Shown here: positions 40,835 to 49,818 of the stretch, piece by piece
Numbering within the stretch: position 1 is the stretch's first letter
Layout: every line of letters begins with the position of its first letter
DNA from: Acidisphaera sp. L21
Lineage (GTDB): Bacteria; Pseudomonadota; Alphaproteobacteria; Acetobacterales; Acetobacteraceae
Assembly: GCF_009765685.1 (NCBI RefSeq)
Contig: NZ_LMUY01000155.1
Location: forward strand, 42,988-100,060
DNA length: 57,073 nucleotides
Direction of reading: 5' to 3'
Made by a program: the position numbers and the translations under genes
Notes under the pieces: model-generated
Told to the model about the DNA's origin: nothing
What the model saw: only the letters and a program-made list of their open reading frames with translations
Databases searched by the model: none

Positions 40835-41245
40835 ATGGTGACCAAGCTGATCCCGCCACAATTGGGCCGCCTGGATGAGGAGGAAGAGGCTCCCGCGCCG
40901 CCGAGGCCGAACCTGCGCAGTACGCCACGCCGGGCGAAGCCAAGGGTCGAATCGGTATTGACGTCGGGGTTCGTGGGAGAGGTCGCAATAGCGCCGCCGC
41001 AGGATCCTGGTGACCAGATGGAGGGGCTGACGATCGAGGTGCCCCGGCGACTGAAGCGAGCCTTGCAGGCCGAGGTTGCCCGGCGGAGGGATGATCCAGA
41101 GCGACGATCCGTGGCATCGATGAAGTCCGTCATCCTGGAGGCACTGGCCGGGCATGGCTTCGCGGAAGTCATCCGGGACCGTGACATCGAGGTTCAGGCG
41201 GGCATTTTCATGAAGCGCCAATCGGCCCAGATGAAACGGCGCTAA
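40835..41245 (+). CDS. Small ribbon-helix-helix partition partner (ParB/ParG-like)
   Basis: 136 residues. The N-terminal 60 residues are charged and disordered-looking with a run of Glu and Pro. Residues 64-108 (GLTIEVPRRLKRALQAEVARR, then VASMKSVILEALAGHGF) have a ribbon strand followed by two helices, the pattern of ribbon-helix-helix DNA binders. Type Ib ParA proteins pair with such partners, which bind the centromere repeats and repress the operon. The ATG at 40835 is one base after the parA stop, so the two are coupled. Its best target is the CGAACGCA-type repeats on both sides. Confidence 0.75.
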   Translation: MVTKLIPPQLGRLDEEEEAPAPPRPNLRSTPRRAKPRVESVLTSGFVGEVAIAPPQDPGDQMEGLTIEVPRRLKRALQAEVARRRDDPERRSVASMKSVILEALAGHGFAEVIRDRDIEVQAGIFMKRQSAQMKRR

Positions 41246-41254
41246 TAGCCGACG

Positions 41255-41282
41255 AGTATGTTCGTGCGTTCGGACGCATGAG
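41255..41282 (-). repeat. Inverted copy of the par repeat downstream
   Basis: TCGTGCGTTCG at 41262-41272 is the exact reverse complement of CGAACGCACGA from the parA upstream region, followed by GACGCATGA. It flanks the par operon on its other side. Confidence 0.6.
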
Positions 41283-41310
41283 TTGGCGAGCCATCAGGGG
41301 CAGCCGGTGC

Positions 41311-41718
41311 TTATGATTGGCCGTCAATCTCTGCCACGCAACCGAGCGTGGTGACCCAGGGCAGGCGTCGCTTCACCCAGATTTGCCGCGCCGGATGCCC
41401 AAGCGCGTCGCGTTGGCTGAGCGCGCCGACCCGCAGCGTATAGGCTTGCGGGTTGTCGACTGCGGAGGAGTAGACCGGAGACCCGCACGTCGCGCAGAAA
41501 GCGTGGACGCGCTTGGCGCCGCTCTCCCCCGTTTTGATGTAGTGGCGCGGTTCGCCTTTCACGATACGAAAGCCCGCTGCAGGCGCCGCGACGTTGGAGC
41601 GGAAGGCGGCGCCACTCAGGCGCTGGCAGTCCAGGCAATGGCAAATGGCGATCGTGTCCGGCTCGACCTCCGCTTCGTAGGCGATGGCGCCGCAATGGCA
41701 CTGGCCGTCGACATGCAT
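41311..41718 (-). CDS. GFA-family (CENP-V/GFA domain) zinc protein
   Basis: 135 residues with the zinc ligands of the glutathione-dependent formaldehyde-activating family: CHCG at residue 7-10, CHCLDC at about 26-31, and CATCG at about 74-78. GAAFRSNVAAP and FRIVKGEPRHYIKTGESG are conserved blocks. The reaction is unknown; the family name is historical and its formaldehyde role is disputed. The ATG at 41718 has GGAAGGTGG upstream. It lies between the partition locus and tenA, divergent from tenA. Confidence 0.88.
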   Translation of the reverse strand: MHVDGQCHCGAIAYEAEVEPDTIAICHCLDCQRLSGAAFRSNVAAPAAGFRIVKGEPRHYIKTGESGAKRVHAFCATCGSPVYSSAVDNPQAYTLRVGALSQRDALGHPARQIWVKRRLPWVTTLGCVAEIDGQS

Positions 41719-41849
41719 GTCCGGTCCACCTTCCCCTTGTCATGGTCAACTCTCCCGCATCGGGCGGCCGGCTGCAATCCGGATGGGCGGGATGGAACGG
41801 GCTGGCTGCAAGCGTTACAGGGATGGGTGGGATAGTGGGAGGATCGGCC

Positions 41850-42533
41850 ATGACCGACGATGACACGAGCCTGTTCGGCCAGTTGCGGCGGGGCGCCGGG
41901 TCGCTGTGGCGCGACTACGTCGATCACCCGTTCGTGCGAGGTTTGGGCGATGGCTCGTTGCCGCAGTCGGCTTTTCGCCACTACCTGGTTCAGGATTATC
42001 TATTCCTGATCCACTTCGTCCGCGCCTATGCGCTTGCCGGGTATAAGAGCACGCGGCTGGAGGATCTGCATGCCGCCGCGTCCGGCATGGCGGCGCTGTT
42101 GGCGGAGATGACGCTGCACGTCGCCTATTGCGCGGAGTGGGGCATTGGCGAGCCGGAGATGGAAGCCGAGCCCGAGTGTGTCGAGACGGTCGCGTATACT
42201 CGGTTCGTCCTGGACCGGGGAACGGCGGGGGATTTGCTGGACCTGCACGTGGCCCTTGCGCCTTGCATCCTGGGGTATGCCGAAATCGGCAGCGCGCTGC
42301 AGGGTCGGGGCGGGGCGGCAAACCCCTATGCGGCCTGGATCGCCTCGTATGCCGGTGCGGAGTACCAGGAGGCCGCGGGCAGCGCGGAGGCGACCCTGGA
42401 GCGGATAGGGGCGCGATCGGGCGCCGGGATGCGGTTGGCGGATTTGCAGGCCAGTTTCAACACAGCCGTGCGGCTGGAGACAGCATTCTGGGACATGGGC
42501 TGGCGGGCGGGTCTCCCCCCCGCCATGCCTTAA
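41850..42533 (+). CDS. tenA: TenA-family aminopyrimidine aminohydrolase/thiaminase II-like protein
   Basis: 227 residues, all alpha. The active Cys139 and Glu144 lie in LAPCILGYAEIG, and the substrate Asp is in HYLVQDYLFLIHFVRAYALA. Family members salvage the thiamine pyrimidine from degraded thiamine. GGGAGGA precedes the ATG at 41850 by 6 bases; the in-frame start at 41742 is unlikely. No other thi gene and no TPP riboswitch were found nearby. The product and stop overlap the opposite-strand OpgC gene by 4 bp. The THI5-like binding proteins at 25.8-31 kb raise a possible link, but nothing in the sequence proves it. Confidence 0.9.
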   Translation: MTDDDTSLFGQLRRGAGSLWRDYVDHPFVRGLGDGSLPQSAFRHYLVQDYLFLIHFVRAYALAGYKSTRLEDLHAAASGMAALLAEMTLHVAYCAEWGIGEPEMEAEPECVETVAYTRFVLDRGTAGDLLDLHVALAPCILGYAEIGSALQGRGGAANPYAAWIASYAGAEYQEAAGSAEATLERIGARSGAGMRLADLQASFNTAVRLETAFWDMGWRAGLPPAMP

Positions 42534-43681
42534 TGCCGCTGGGCGGGCACCCAATACTGGCGGACGGGCGGTAACCCGGTCGAGCCAGACGAATGGCGGC
42601 GACCATGATCGAGCCACAGGCCTGCACCGCACATGAGCGCAAGGCCGATGAGATTGACGCCGAATTCCGTAGCCATGCTGACCCCGTCGGTGCGGAAGAC
42701 CAGCCGCCCGAAGAGTGCCAAAAGGCAGCCGAGGCCGAACACCTCCAACGAGTGGCGACCGCACGCATCGACCGGCCGCAACAAGGCCGATTTCGCGACT
42801 GAACGAACCCAGGCCGAACTCATCAGCACGTAGAATAGCGCGAGGACATCCACGATGCGGAGCACGTTGAGGTGCGACTTGTCCGGCATCGCCATCGCAA
42901 ACAGCTGGAAGTTGGGCAGATGCCAGTCGTGCCACGGGGCCGCCTGGAAGAAGCAGAATGCGAGATAGGCGCCGCAGAGCCAGACGAGCCAGCGACGCTG
43001 GGGTAAGGCGCCGCCATTCGCCGTCACTTGCACCGATAAAACGGCCCCGATGGCAAACAGAAACTGCCAGGCAAACGGGTTGAAGTACCAGCCATCATCG
43101 TCCAGCCAATTTGGCAGGTTTAGACTGTGGTCTAGCCCGGCAGTCGCCCAAATCGCGGCCGACACGCCGAGTGCAAGCCACATGTTGTGCCGAATGCCCC
43201 AATAGACGAGCGGAAACACCGCGAGCAGCACCACGTAGAGCGGCAGAATGTCCAGATAGCTCGGCAGCGCGCGTAGCGTTAGACCGTGAGCAAGCCCGGC
43301 GACCGGTTTGTCCAGAATGGGCGCCAGGATCTTGGAGGTGAGATGGTAGTGGTTGCTCCAACTCCAAACCACCAGCAGCGTGGTGAGCAGCAACCCAACC
43401 TGGAATAGGTAGATCCGCCCGCAGCGCAGCGCGATCCGGCGAAGGCCGCTGATCGCGCCATCCCGCTCGAACGAGCGGCCGTAGGCGAGCATGGCGGAAA
43501 AACCTGCCAGCAGCACGAACACCTCGGCGGCGTCGCAGAAGCCGAAATTGTGCAGGGTGAGCCAGTTCAGGCGGTCGTCGGGTATGTGGTCCACGAAAAT
43601 CATCAGCAGCGATAGGCCGCGCATGACATCGATCCGTGGGTCGCGTTGTGGGCGCACAGGGATGATTGCTGCGTTGGACAT
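42530..43681 (-). CDS. OpgC-like membrane acyltransferase
   Basis: 383 residues with about ten membrane segments. RDPRIDVMRGLSLLMIFVDH at the N-terminus, FCDAAEVFVLLAGFSAMLAYG, and DILPLYVVLLAVFPLVYWG follow the OpgC domain of osmoregulated periplasmic glucan succinyltransferases. It belongs to the acyltransferase-3-like membrane group and may modify a glucan or exopolysaccharide. The ATG at 43681 follows GGAG at about 9 bases. It is convergent with tenA and divergent from a TonB receptor, with 246 bp between. No opgGH genes are near. Confidence 0.87.
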   Translation of the reverse strand: MSNAAIIPVRPQRDPRIDVMRGLSLLMIFVDHIPDDRLNWLTLHNFGFCDAAEVFVLLAGFSAMLAYGRSFERDGAISGLRRIALRCGRIYLFQVGLLLTTLLVVWSWSNHYHLTSKILAPILDKPVAGLAHGLTLRALPSYLDILPLYVVLLAVFPLVYWGIRHNMWLALGVSAAIWATAGLDHSLNLPNWLDDDGWYFNPFAWQFLFAIGAVLSVQVTANGGALPQRRWLVWLCGAYLAFCFFQAAPWHDWHLPNFQLFAMAMPDKSHLNVLRIVDVLALFYVLMSSAWVRSVAKSALLRPVDACGRHSLEVFGLGCLLALFGRLVFRTDGVSMATEFGVNLIGLALMCGAGLWLDHGRRHSSGSTGLPPVRQYWVPAQRH

Positions 43682-43900
43682 ACCTGAACTCTCCGACTGT
43701 GTTGGTAGACGCACACAGCGCCGCAGAGTTTACGCCGCTCCCATGGGCTTGATGTAACGAAGTGTCAGACCTCGCCGTTATGTCCAGTACGTTCCGAATC
43801 AATAACGGTTGTTCTTGGTGCAGGCAGTCCAATTGTAAAGAAAGGTGTCAGGAGGTTTGATGATCTCGACACTGTGAAACCATCATGCGACAGGTGGTAG

Positions 43901-43915
43901 TGAGAACCATTCTCA
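43901..43915. promoter_or_regulatory. Fur-like operator upstream of the TonB receptor
   Basis: TGAGAACCATTCTCA is a perfect inverted repeat (6+3+6) similar to the TGAGAA-N-TTCTCA core of alphaproteobacterial Fur/Irr-type sites. It ends 12 bp before the receptor start at 43928, where binding would block transcription or translation initiation. Iron-starvation control of the receptor is a likely inference. Confidence 0.65.
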
Positions 43916-43927
43916 ATTGGACCGCGC

Positions 43928-46132
43928 ATGAGTAAGTTGGCAGACGCTAATCCGGTTATCGACAGGGCGCCGCGCCTTGCACGGGTGACACGGGCCGCCA
44001 TGGGGGTGGCCATCGGCACCACCGCAACCGGGTTCGATCGGCACGCAGAGGCGCAAACCGCGCCGGATACGCAACTTGCGCCAGTGACGGCGGTCGGCGC
44101 TGTCGCGCACCCCACCGGTGGCTATCAGGTCACGATGCCGACGATCGACAAGCTGACGCAGCCGTTGCTCGATACGCCGCAGTCGATTTCCGTGCAGCCG
44201 CGCGCATTGTTGGACGACAAGGGCGTGACCACGCTTCGCGATGCCCTGCGCGATGTGCCCGGCGTGAGCCTGCAGGCGGGTGAGGGCGGGCAGCAGGGCG
44301 ACAATCTGTCCATCCGTGGCTTCAACGCGCAGAACGATTTCTACCTCGATGGCATGCACGATTTCGGGAGTTATTACCGGGACCCGTTCAACCTCGAATC
44401 GGTGGAGGTGCTGAAGGGGCCGTCGTCCATCCTGTTCGGCCGTGGTTCCACTGGCGGCATCATCAACCAAGTGTCCAAGCAGGCGCAGTTGGACCCGGTG
44501 ACAACGGCGAGCGTGGCGTTCGGCACGGATGGCACCAAGCGGACCACCTTCGACATGGATCGCGCCATCCCGGGGGTCACCGGGGCGGCGATCCACTTGA
44601 ACGGCATGATCGACGATGGCGGCGTGGCCGGGCAGGATTACACCAAAAACCGCCGGTTCGGACTGGCGCCGGAACTCGCCTTCGGCCTGGGTACGGATAC
44701 GCGGGTGAAGCTCAGCTATTTCCACCAGCAAAGCTACGACACGCCCAGTTACGGTCTACCCTGGATCAACGGCAAGCCGGCGCCAGTGAATACGTCGAAC
44801 TTCTACGGCTATTCGCAGAGCGACTATTTCCGCAGCAATGTCGACGTCGGCACAATTCGTGTCGAGCATGATTTCAACGACAATGTCACCGTCACCAACC
44901 AGCTCCGCTACGGCAGCTACCAGCGCAGCATTGCCGTTACCGAGCCGCTGATCACCGGTTATACGGCGTCGCAGGACATCGTGCCGGCAACCCTGCCGCT
45001 CAGCTCGACCCTGGTTCACCAGCACGTCATCGCGCTGTCTAGCCGGGAGACCACGCTGGATAACGACACCGACGTCAATCTGCATTTCAAGACCGGGCCC
45101 GTCTCGCACGACCTCGTCACGGGGATCGAAGTATCGCGGCAAACGTCGGACCCGACGCGGTATGTTGGGACGCAGGCAACCGTGAGCCTGCTGACGCCGA
45201 CCACGCTCAGTTCCAGCGTCTATCCGCTGACGGTTTCCTCGATCGCGGGCAATACCGCGAATGCCTACGCCGTGTATGCGACCGACACCATCAAGATTGG
45301 CGACAAGCTGCAGGTGATTGGTGGTTGGCGGTTCGATCGTTACGACAGCACGTACCATCAGATCGTGGCACCGGTTGCGCATGTGACGCGCGATGACGAC
45401 ATGCCGAGTTGGCGCGCCGCCATCGTCTACAAGCCGGTGCCGAATGCCAGCGTCTACGCGTCCTACGGCACGTCCTTCGATCCGTCGGCAGAGGCGCTGA
45501 GCCTGACGGCGAGCACTGCGGCGGTGGCGCCCGAGAAATCGACCAACTACGAAATCGGCGGCAAGTGGGATACCCTGGACAGCAAATTGTCCTTGACCAC
45601 CGCACTCTACCGCCTCGCGATGACCAATGTGCGGGAAACCAGCCTGGTCGACCCGACGACGTCCATTCTGGCGGGCGATTACCGGGTGTATGGGTTTGAA
45701 GTGGGGGTGACCGGCCACATCACGCCGCGACTGCAGATCTTTGCCGGCTACAGCTACAATGACGCCGAGGTCGTTGCGTCGCCGAACATAAACGAACTGG
45801 GGCATCAGCCGCCGAATGCGCCGAAGCACACGTTCAGCACGTTCATCGAATACAAAACCCCGTGGTATGGGATCGAAGTCGGCGGCGGCGTCAACCTCGT
45901 TTCCAGCCGCACGGCCAGTTCCCTGCCGGTCACGGGCACGACGATCATTGAGCGGGCGCCGGGCTATACGATCGGACAGCTGTTTGCCAAGGCGCCGATC
46001 AACGACCACATCACGGCGCAGGTCAACATCACCAACATCAGTGACGAGACCTACTATGATGGGCTGCATCCGGGCCACATCATCACGGGGGCGGCGCGGG
46101 CGGCGCTGTTCACCCTGAACTTCAAACTCTAG
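43928..46132 (+). CDS. TonB-dependent siderophore receptor
   Basis: 734 residues. The plug runs about 65-190: TQPLLDTPQSISVQPRALLDD, LRDALRDVPGVSLQAGEGG, NLSIRGFNAQNDFYLDGM, VEVLKGPSSILFGRGSTGGIINQVSK. The rest is a 22-strand barrel, ending in the aromatic-rich last strand AALFTLNFKL. The N-terminus (MSKLADANPVIDRAPRLAR then VTRAAMGVAIG) is an unusually long, weakly hydrophobic signal. Ligand is probably a catecholate or hydroxamate siderophore. The start lies 12 bp after a Fur-like palindrome, and no strong ribosome site is visible. No siderophore biosynthesis genes are close. Confidence 0.93.
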   Translation: MSKLADANPVIDRAPRLARVTRAAMGVAIGTTATGFDRHAEAQTAPDTQLAPVTAVGAVAHPTGGYQVTMPTIDKLTQPLLDTPQSISVQPRALLDDKGVTTLRDALRDVPGVSLQAGEGGQQGDNLSIRGFNAQNDFYLDGMHDFGSYYRDPFNLESVEVLKGPSSILFGRGSTGGIINQVSKQAQLDPVTTASVAFGTDGTKRTTFDMDRAIPGVTGAAIHLNGMIDDGGVAGQDYTKNRRFGLAPELAFGLGTDTRVKLSYFHQQSYDTPSYGLPWINGKPAPVNTSNFYGYSQSDYFRSNVDVGTIRVEHDFNDNVTVTNQLRYGSYQRSIAVTEPLITGYTASQDIVPATLPLSSTLVHQHVIALSSRETTLDNDTDVNLHFKTGPVSHDLVTGIEVSRQTSDPTRYVGTQATVSLLTPTTLSSSVYPLTVSSIAGNTANAYAVYATDTIKIGDKLQVIGGWRFDRYDSTYHQIVAPVAHVTRDDDMPSWRAAIVYKPVPNASVYASYGTSFDPSAEALSLTASTAAVAPEKSTNYEIGGKWDTLDSKLSLTTALYRLAMTNVRETSLVDPTTSILAGDYRVYGFEVGVTGHITPRLQIFAGYSYNDAEVVASPNINELGHQPPNAPKHTFSTFIEYKTPWYGIEVGGGVNLVSSRTASSLPVTGTTIIERAPGYTIGQLFAKAPINDHITAQVNITNISDETYYDGLHPGHIITGAARAALFTLNFKL

Positions 46133-46149
46133 CGGGATCCGTCGTGCTG

Positions 46150-46176
46150 GGGAGCGGCCGTGTGCGGTCCGCTCCC
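46150..46176 (+). terminator. Hairpin after the TonB receptor gene
   Basis: GGGAGCGG pairs with CCGCTCCC across an 11-base loop, 17 bp after the receptor stop. No T run follows, so it may only attenuate or protect the 3' end. The next gene begins at 46258 on the same strand. Confidence 0.4.
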
Positions 46177-46257
46177 GATGAACCGGCCAATTTACGCGTT
46201 GTGCGTGCGTGGAGCGCGGCGCATAAATTCGCGCAAATGGTGGGGGAGAGGTCGCCG

Positions 46258-47847
46258 ATGTTGCGACGGATGTTCATGGGTGCGGCAGCGGCATCGGCCG
46301 TTGCGGGGTTGGCGCGCGCGCAAGGCCGGCCGTCGACGGAACTGACGTTCGGACGTGCGACCGAGCACTCGGCCATCGACCCACATTTTTCCCAAACCGG
46401 CCCGAACAACGCGACCGCGTCGGGCATTTTCGAGCGCCTGGTGGCGTTCACCGCTGCCAACCAACTGCAACCCTCCCTGGCGGTATCGTGGAAAACCCTC
46501 GATCCGCTGACTTGGGAGATCAAGCTGCGACCCGGCGTCACCTTCCACGATGGCACGCCCTTCACCGCCAATGACGTCGCCTACTCGCTGGACCGAGTGC
46601 GCCATATTAATCGAAGCCCCGCCCCGTTCACGCACGCGGTGAGCAACGTGGCCGCGGCGGAGGTGGTCGATGCACTGACGCTGCATGTCCGTACGCCGGC
46701 GCCCACGCCGTTGCTGATGGAGCAGATAGGGCTGATCTTCATCGTGCCTGCCAAGCTGGGTGCCGGGGTGGGGAATGACGAGTTTAACAACGGAAAAGCT
46801 GCCATCGGCACCGGGCCATACCGCTTCGAGTCCTGGGTGCCGAACGATCGCGCGACGATGAGCGCCAACGCCAAGTGGTGGGGTGGCAAGCCGGACTGGC
46901 AGCGCGTGACCCTGCGCTTCATCCCCAACAACGCCGCCAGGTTGGCGGCCCTGCTGACGGGCGAGGTCGATTTGATCGACAGCGTGCCGCCCACGGACGC
47001 GGCCAAGCTGGACCATAACGACCAGGTGAAGGTGTTCAGCCGGGCCACCAACCGCATCATCTACCTGGCGCTCGACACGGCGCGGGACGACACGCCGTTC
47101 GTCACTGGGCGGGACGGGCAGGCATTGCCGCATAATCCCCTGAGAGATGTCCGTGTTCGGCAGGCAATGTCGGAGATGATCAACCGCGACGTCATAGCCT
47201 CGCGCCTGCTGAGCGGCGCTGCCGTGCCGGCCGGGCAGATCGTGCCACAAGGTGAGGGTGGCTACACTGCTGCATTGGCGCCAAGCCCGCTGGACCTGAA
47301 ACACGCCAAGGACTTGCTGGAGCAGGCCGGCTACCCTCAGGGATTCCGGGTGACGCTGCATTCGTCCGCCGACCGCTATCCCGGCGATGCCCAAGTGGCG
47401 CAGGCCGCGGGGCAGATGTTCGCGCGCGGCGGCCTGCAGGTGGCGGGGGTGGAGGCGCTGCCCTATAACGTGTTCGCGCCCGGGGCGACGGACCGGAAGT
47501 ATAGTGTTTTCCTATTTGGCTGGAGCAGCAGCACCGGTGATTCATCGGAGGCGCTGCGGTCTATCCTGGCAACGTATGACCCGGTCAATGGGTTGGGCGC
47601 GCTGAACCGCACTCGCTACTCCAATGCGAACTTCGATGCGCTGTTGGCGCAGGCCTCCGCCGAATTCGACGAGGCCAAGCGCAACGCGCTGCTGGCCGAC
47701 GCAACGGCGGTGGCGATGCACGATTATGCCGTGCTGCCGCTGTATTGGCAGAAGGCGATCTGGGCGGCCCGGCCCGGCGTGCGATTCGAGGCGAATGAGA
47801 GTGAAGATTCCTCCGTCCTGTTCGCCCACCCGGCGGGCGGCACCTAA
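46258..47847 (+). CDS. ABC transporter substrate-binding protein, family 5
   Basis: 529 residues, family-5 binding protein with a signal (MLRRMFMGAAAASAVAGLARAQ). Seen: EHSAIDPHFSQTGPNNATASG, SLAVSWKTLDPLTWEIKLRPGVTFHDGTPFTANDV in blocks, and GTGPYRFESWVPNDRATM. The ATG at 46258 follows GGGGGAGAGG. It has no permease or ATPase genes next to it, so it is an orphan receptor using transporter subunits from elsewhere. It lies 71 bp before a CocE-type hydrolase on the same strand, which suggests the imported compound is then hydrolysed. Confidence 0.93.
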   Translation: MLRRMFMGAAAASAVAGLARAQGRPSTELTFGRATEHSAIDPHFSQTGPNNATASGIFERLVAFTAANQLQPSLAVSWKTLDPLTWEIKLRPGVTFHDGTPFTANDVAYSLDRVRHINRSPAPFTHAVSNVAAAEVVDALTLHVRTPAPTPLLMEQIGLIFIVPAKLGAGVGNDEFNNGKAAIGTGPYRFESWVPNDRATMSANAKWWGGKPDWQRVTLRFIPNNAARLAALLTGEVDLIDSVPPTDAAKLDHNDQVKVFSRATNRIIYLALDTARDDTPFVTGRDGQALPHNPLRDVRVRQAMSEMINRDVIASRLLSGAAVPAGQIVPQGEGGYTAALAPSPLDLKHAKDLLEQAGYPQGFRVTLHSSADRYPGDAQVAQAAGQMFARGGLQVAGVEALPYNVFAPGATDRKYSVFLFGWSSSTGDSSEALRSILATYDPVNGLGALNRTRYSNANFDALLAQASAEFDEAKRNALLADATAVAMHDYAVLPLYWQKAIWAARPGVRFEANESEDSSVLFAHPAGGT

Positions 47848-47918
47848 CAATCCGGTGACGCAGGGGTTGCATCCGTTGACCGTAGCGGCTGCTGTCTGAC
47901 CGACACGAGGAGATGCCC

Positions 47919-49751
47919 ATGACGCCGACCCTGCATTTGGTGACCATGCGAGACGGCGTGCGGCTCGCCACCGATGTCTACCTGCCGGAAGGGCCGGGCC
48001 CGTTTCCGGCGGTGATGGAGCGAACGCCGTACGGCCGCAACGAGACCAGCCGCAGCGAGCTGAGTGCCGCCGACACAACGCCCCTGCGTCGTAGCGCCGT
48101 GGCGCAACTGCTGGTCCAACAGGGCTACGCCGCGATCTACCAGGACTGTCGCGGTCGCTATGGCTCGGAAGGTCGGTTCGTCAAATATCTCTCGGATGGG
48201 GAAGACGGATTCGATACCTGTGCCTGGCTGGTGGAACAGCCCTGGTGCGATGGACGGATTTGCACGATGGGGCTCAGCTACGCCGCGCACACGCAAGCCG
48301 CGCTGGGCTGCCTGGCGCCGCCCGGCCTGGTGGGGCAGGTGATGGACAGCGGCGGGTTCTGCAACAGCTGGACCGGCGGCATCCGCCAGTTTGGCGCGTT
48401 CGAGCTGAAGCAGGCGACCTGGGCGTTCAACAATGCCCTAATCTCCCCGGAAGCCAAGGCCGACCCGGTGTTGCACGCAGCGCTCGCGGCGGAGGATCTG
48501 CGCGATTGGTTCACCCGCATGCCGTGGAAGCCCGGCCACTCACCGCTGCGGCACCATCCGGATTATGAAGCCTATCTGTTCGAGCAGTGGCAGCACGGGC
48601 CGTTCGATGCGTTCTGGCAGCAACTGGGGATCTGGGCGGCGGGGTGGCACGACCGCTACAGCCAGGCGGCCTGCGTGCACATGTCGTCCTGGTTCGACCC
48701 GTACCCGCTGACCGCGACGGGGAATTACCGCGGGTTGCGAGACGCCGGGCGGGGGCCGCAGCGATTGATCTTGGGGCCGTGGACGCATGGCGCCCGCAGC
48801 GTGACGGTTTTCGGCGACGTTGATTTCGGGCCGGACGCCACGATCGATGCGTGGGCGGGCGATTGGCTGTCCTACCGCCTGCGCTTCTTCGATCAGGTGT
48901 TGCGCGGCGCTGCGAGCGAGGAGCCGGCGGTGCGCCTGTTCCTGATGGGTGGCGGCAGTGGGCGGCGAACGGCAGCGGGCAAGCTGGACCATGGCGGCCA
49001 CTGGATCACCGCGGCGGACTGGCCGGTGCCGGAGGCGCAGCCTACCCCGTTCTACCTGCACGCCGACGGCTCGCTGGCGCCCGGCTTGCCGCAGGCCGAC
49101 GCGCTGCCGCTGCAGTTCGACTACGATCCGCGCCATCCCGTGCCGACGATCGGCGGCAATCTGACCAGCCTGGAACCGGTCGCGGTCGGCGGTAGTTTCG
49201 ACCAGGTGGAAGGCCCCGCTTTCTTCGGCTGCACGCCGCCCTATTTGCCACTCGCCTCCCGCGCGGATGTGCTCGTGTTCCAGACTGCGGCGCTGACGGA
49301 GCCGACCTGCGTCGTCGGCCCAATCGAGGCCGAGCTGTTCGTGGCGACGAATGGGCCGGACACCGACTTCACTGCCAAGCTGATCGACGTCTATCCCGCC
49401 AGCGCCGACTATCCGCAGGGTTACGCCATGATCCTGACGGACGGCATCCTACGCCTGCGCTATGCGGAGGACCCGGCAAACCCCAGGTTGCGCGAACCCG
49501 GCGAGTTGGTGCGGGCGCGGGTGACGCTATTCCCAACTGCCAACCTGTTCGCCGCCGGGCACCGCATTCGGTTGGACATTTCGTCCAGCAACTTTCCGAA
49601 ATTCGACGTCAACCCGAACACCGGTGAGCCGGACGGCAATTCCCGGCGCACGCGGATTGCGACCAACACGGTATTCGCCGATGCCGAACGGGCGAGCCGT
49701 GTGATGCTACCGATTTTGCCGAAAGCATCGGTGTCGGACCGAGCGGGGTGA
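47919..49751 (+). CDS. CocE/NonD-family hydrolase (X-Pro dipeptidyl-peptidase-like)
   Basis: 610 residues. The N-terminal alpha/beta-hydrolase core shows MRDGVRLATDVYLPEGPGPF, DCRGRYGSEGRF and nucleophile Ser120 in MGLSYAAHTQAALG; a relay His is in GPWTHGARSV. The C-terminal part (about 400-600) is the jelly-roll PepX_C domain with LFVATNGPDTDFTAKLIDVYP and HRIRLDISSSNFPKFDVNPNTG. The family hydrolyses cocaine, acyl esters, amide bonds of glutaryl compounds, or Pro-peptides. GAGGAG sits 6 bases before the ATG at 47919; an in-frame ATG at 47913 touches that site, so 47919 is preferred. It follows an orphan family-5 binding protein. Confidence 0.92.
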   Translation: MTPTLHLVTMRDGVRLATDVYLPEGPGPFPAVMERTPYGRNETSRSELSAADTTPLRRSAVAQLLVQQGYAAIYQDCRGRYGSEGRFVKYLSDGEDGFDTCAWLVEQPWCDGRICTMGLSYAAHTQAALGCLAPPGLVGQVMDSGGFCNSWTGGIRQFGAFELKQATWAFNNALISPEAKADPVLHAALAAEDLRDWFTRMPWKPGHSPLRHHPDYEAYLFEQWQHGPFDAFWQQLGIWAAGWHDRYSQAACVHMSSWFDPYPLTATGNYRGLRDAGRGPQRLILGPWTHGARSVTVFGDVDFGPDATIDAWAGDWLSYRLRFFDQVLRGAASEEPAVRLFLMGGGSGRRTAAGKLDHGGHWITAADWPVPEAQPTPFYLHADGSLAPGLPQADALPLQFDYDPRHPVPTIGGNLTSLEPVAVGGSFDQVEGPAFFGCTPPYLPLASRADVLVFQTAALTEPTCVVGPIEAELFVATNGPDTDFTAKLIDVYPASADYPQGYAMILTDGILRLRYAEDPANPRLREPGELVRARVTLFPTANLFAAGHRIRLDISSSNFPKFDVNPNTGEPDGNSRRTRIATNTVFADAERASRVMLPILPKASVSDRAG

Positions 49752-49818
49752 GGTGAGAGACGGTCTTGACTACGGTGTAGGGGGCAACGGTCTTCCTTGT
49801 GGGAAGGTCCATACATTC

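Noticed and set aside
39670-41282. Short repeats resembling a CRISPR array
   Set aside because: The units are 8-11 bp, irregularly spaced and flank a par operon; there are no regular spacers and no cas genes.
41719-41849. TPP riboswitch upstream of tenA
   Set aside because: No CTGAGA core or other conserved thi-box elements were found; only a normal ribosome site is visible.
43860-43877. Five-codon frame (MISTL) with a strong AGGAGG site before the TonB receptor
   Set aside because: Too short to support as a gene and not next to the receptor start; possibly a relic ribosome site.
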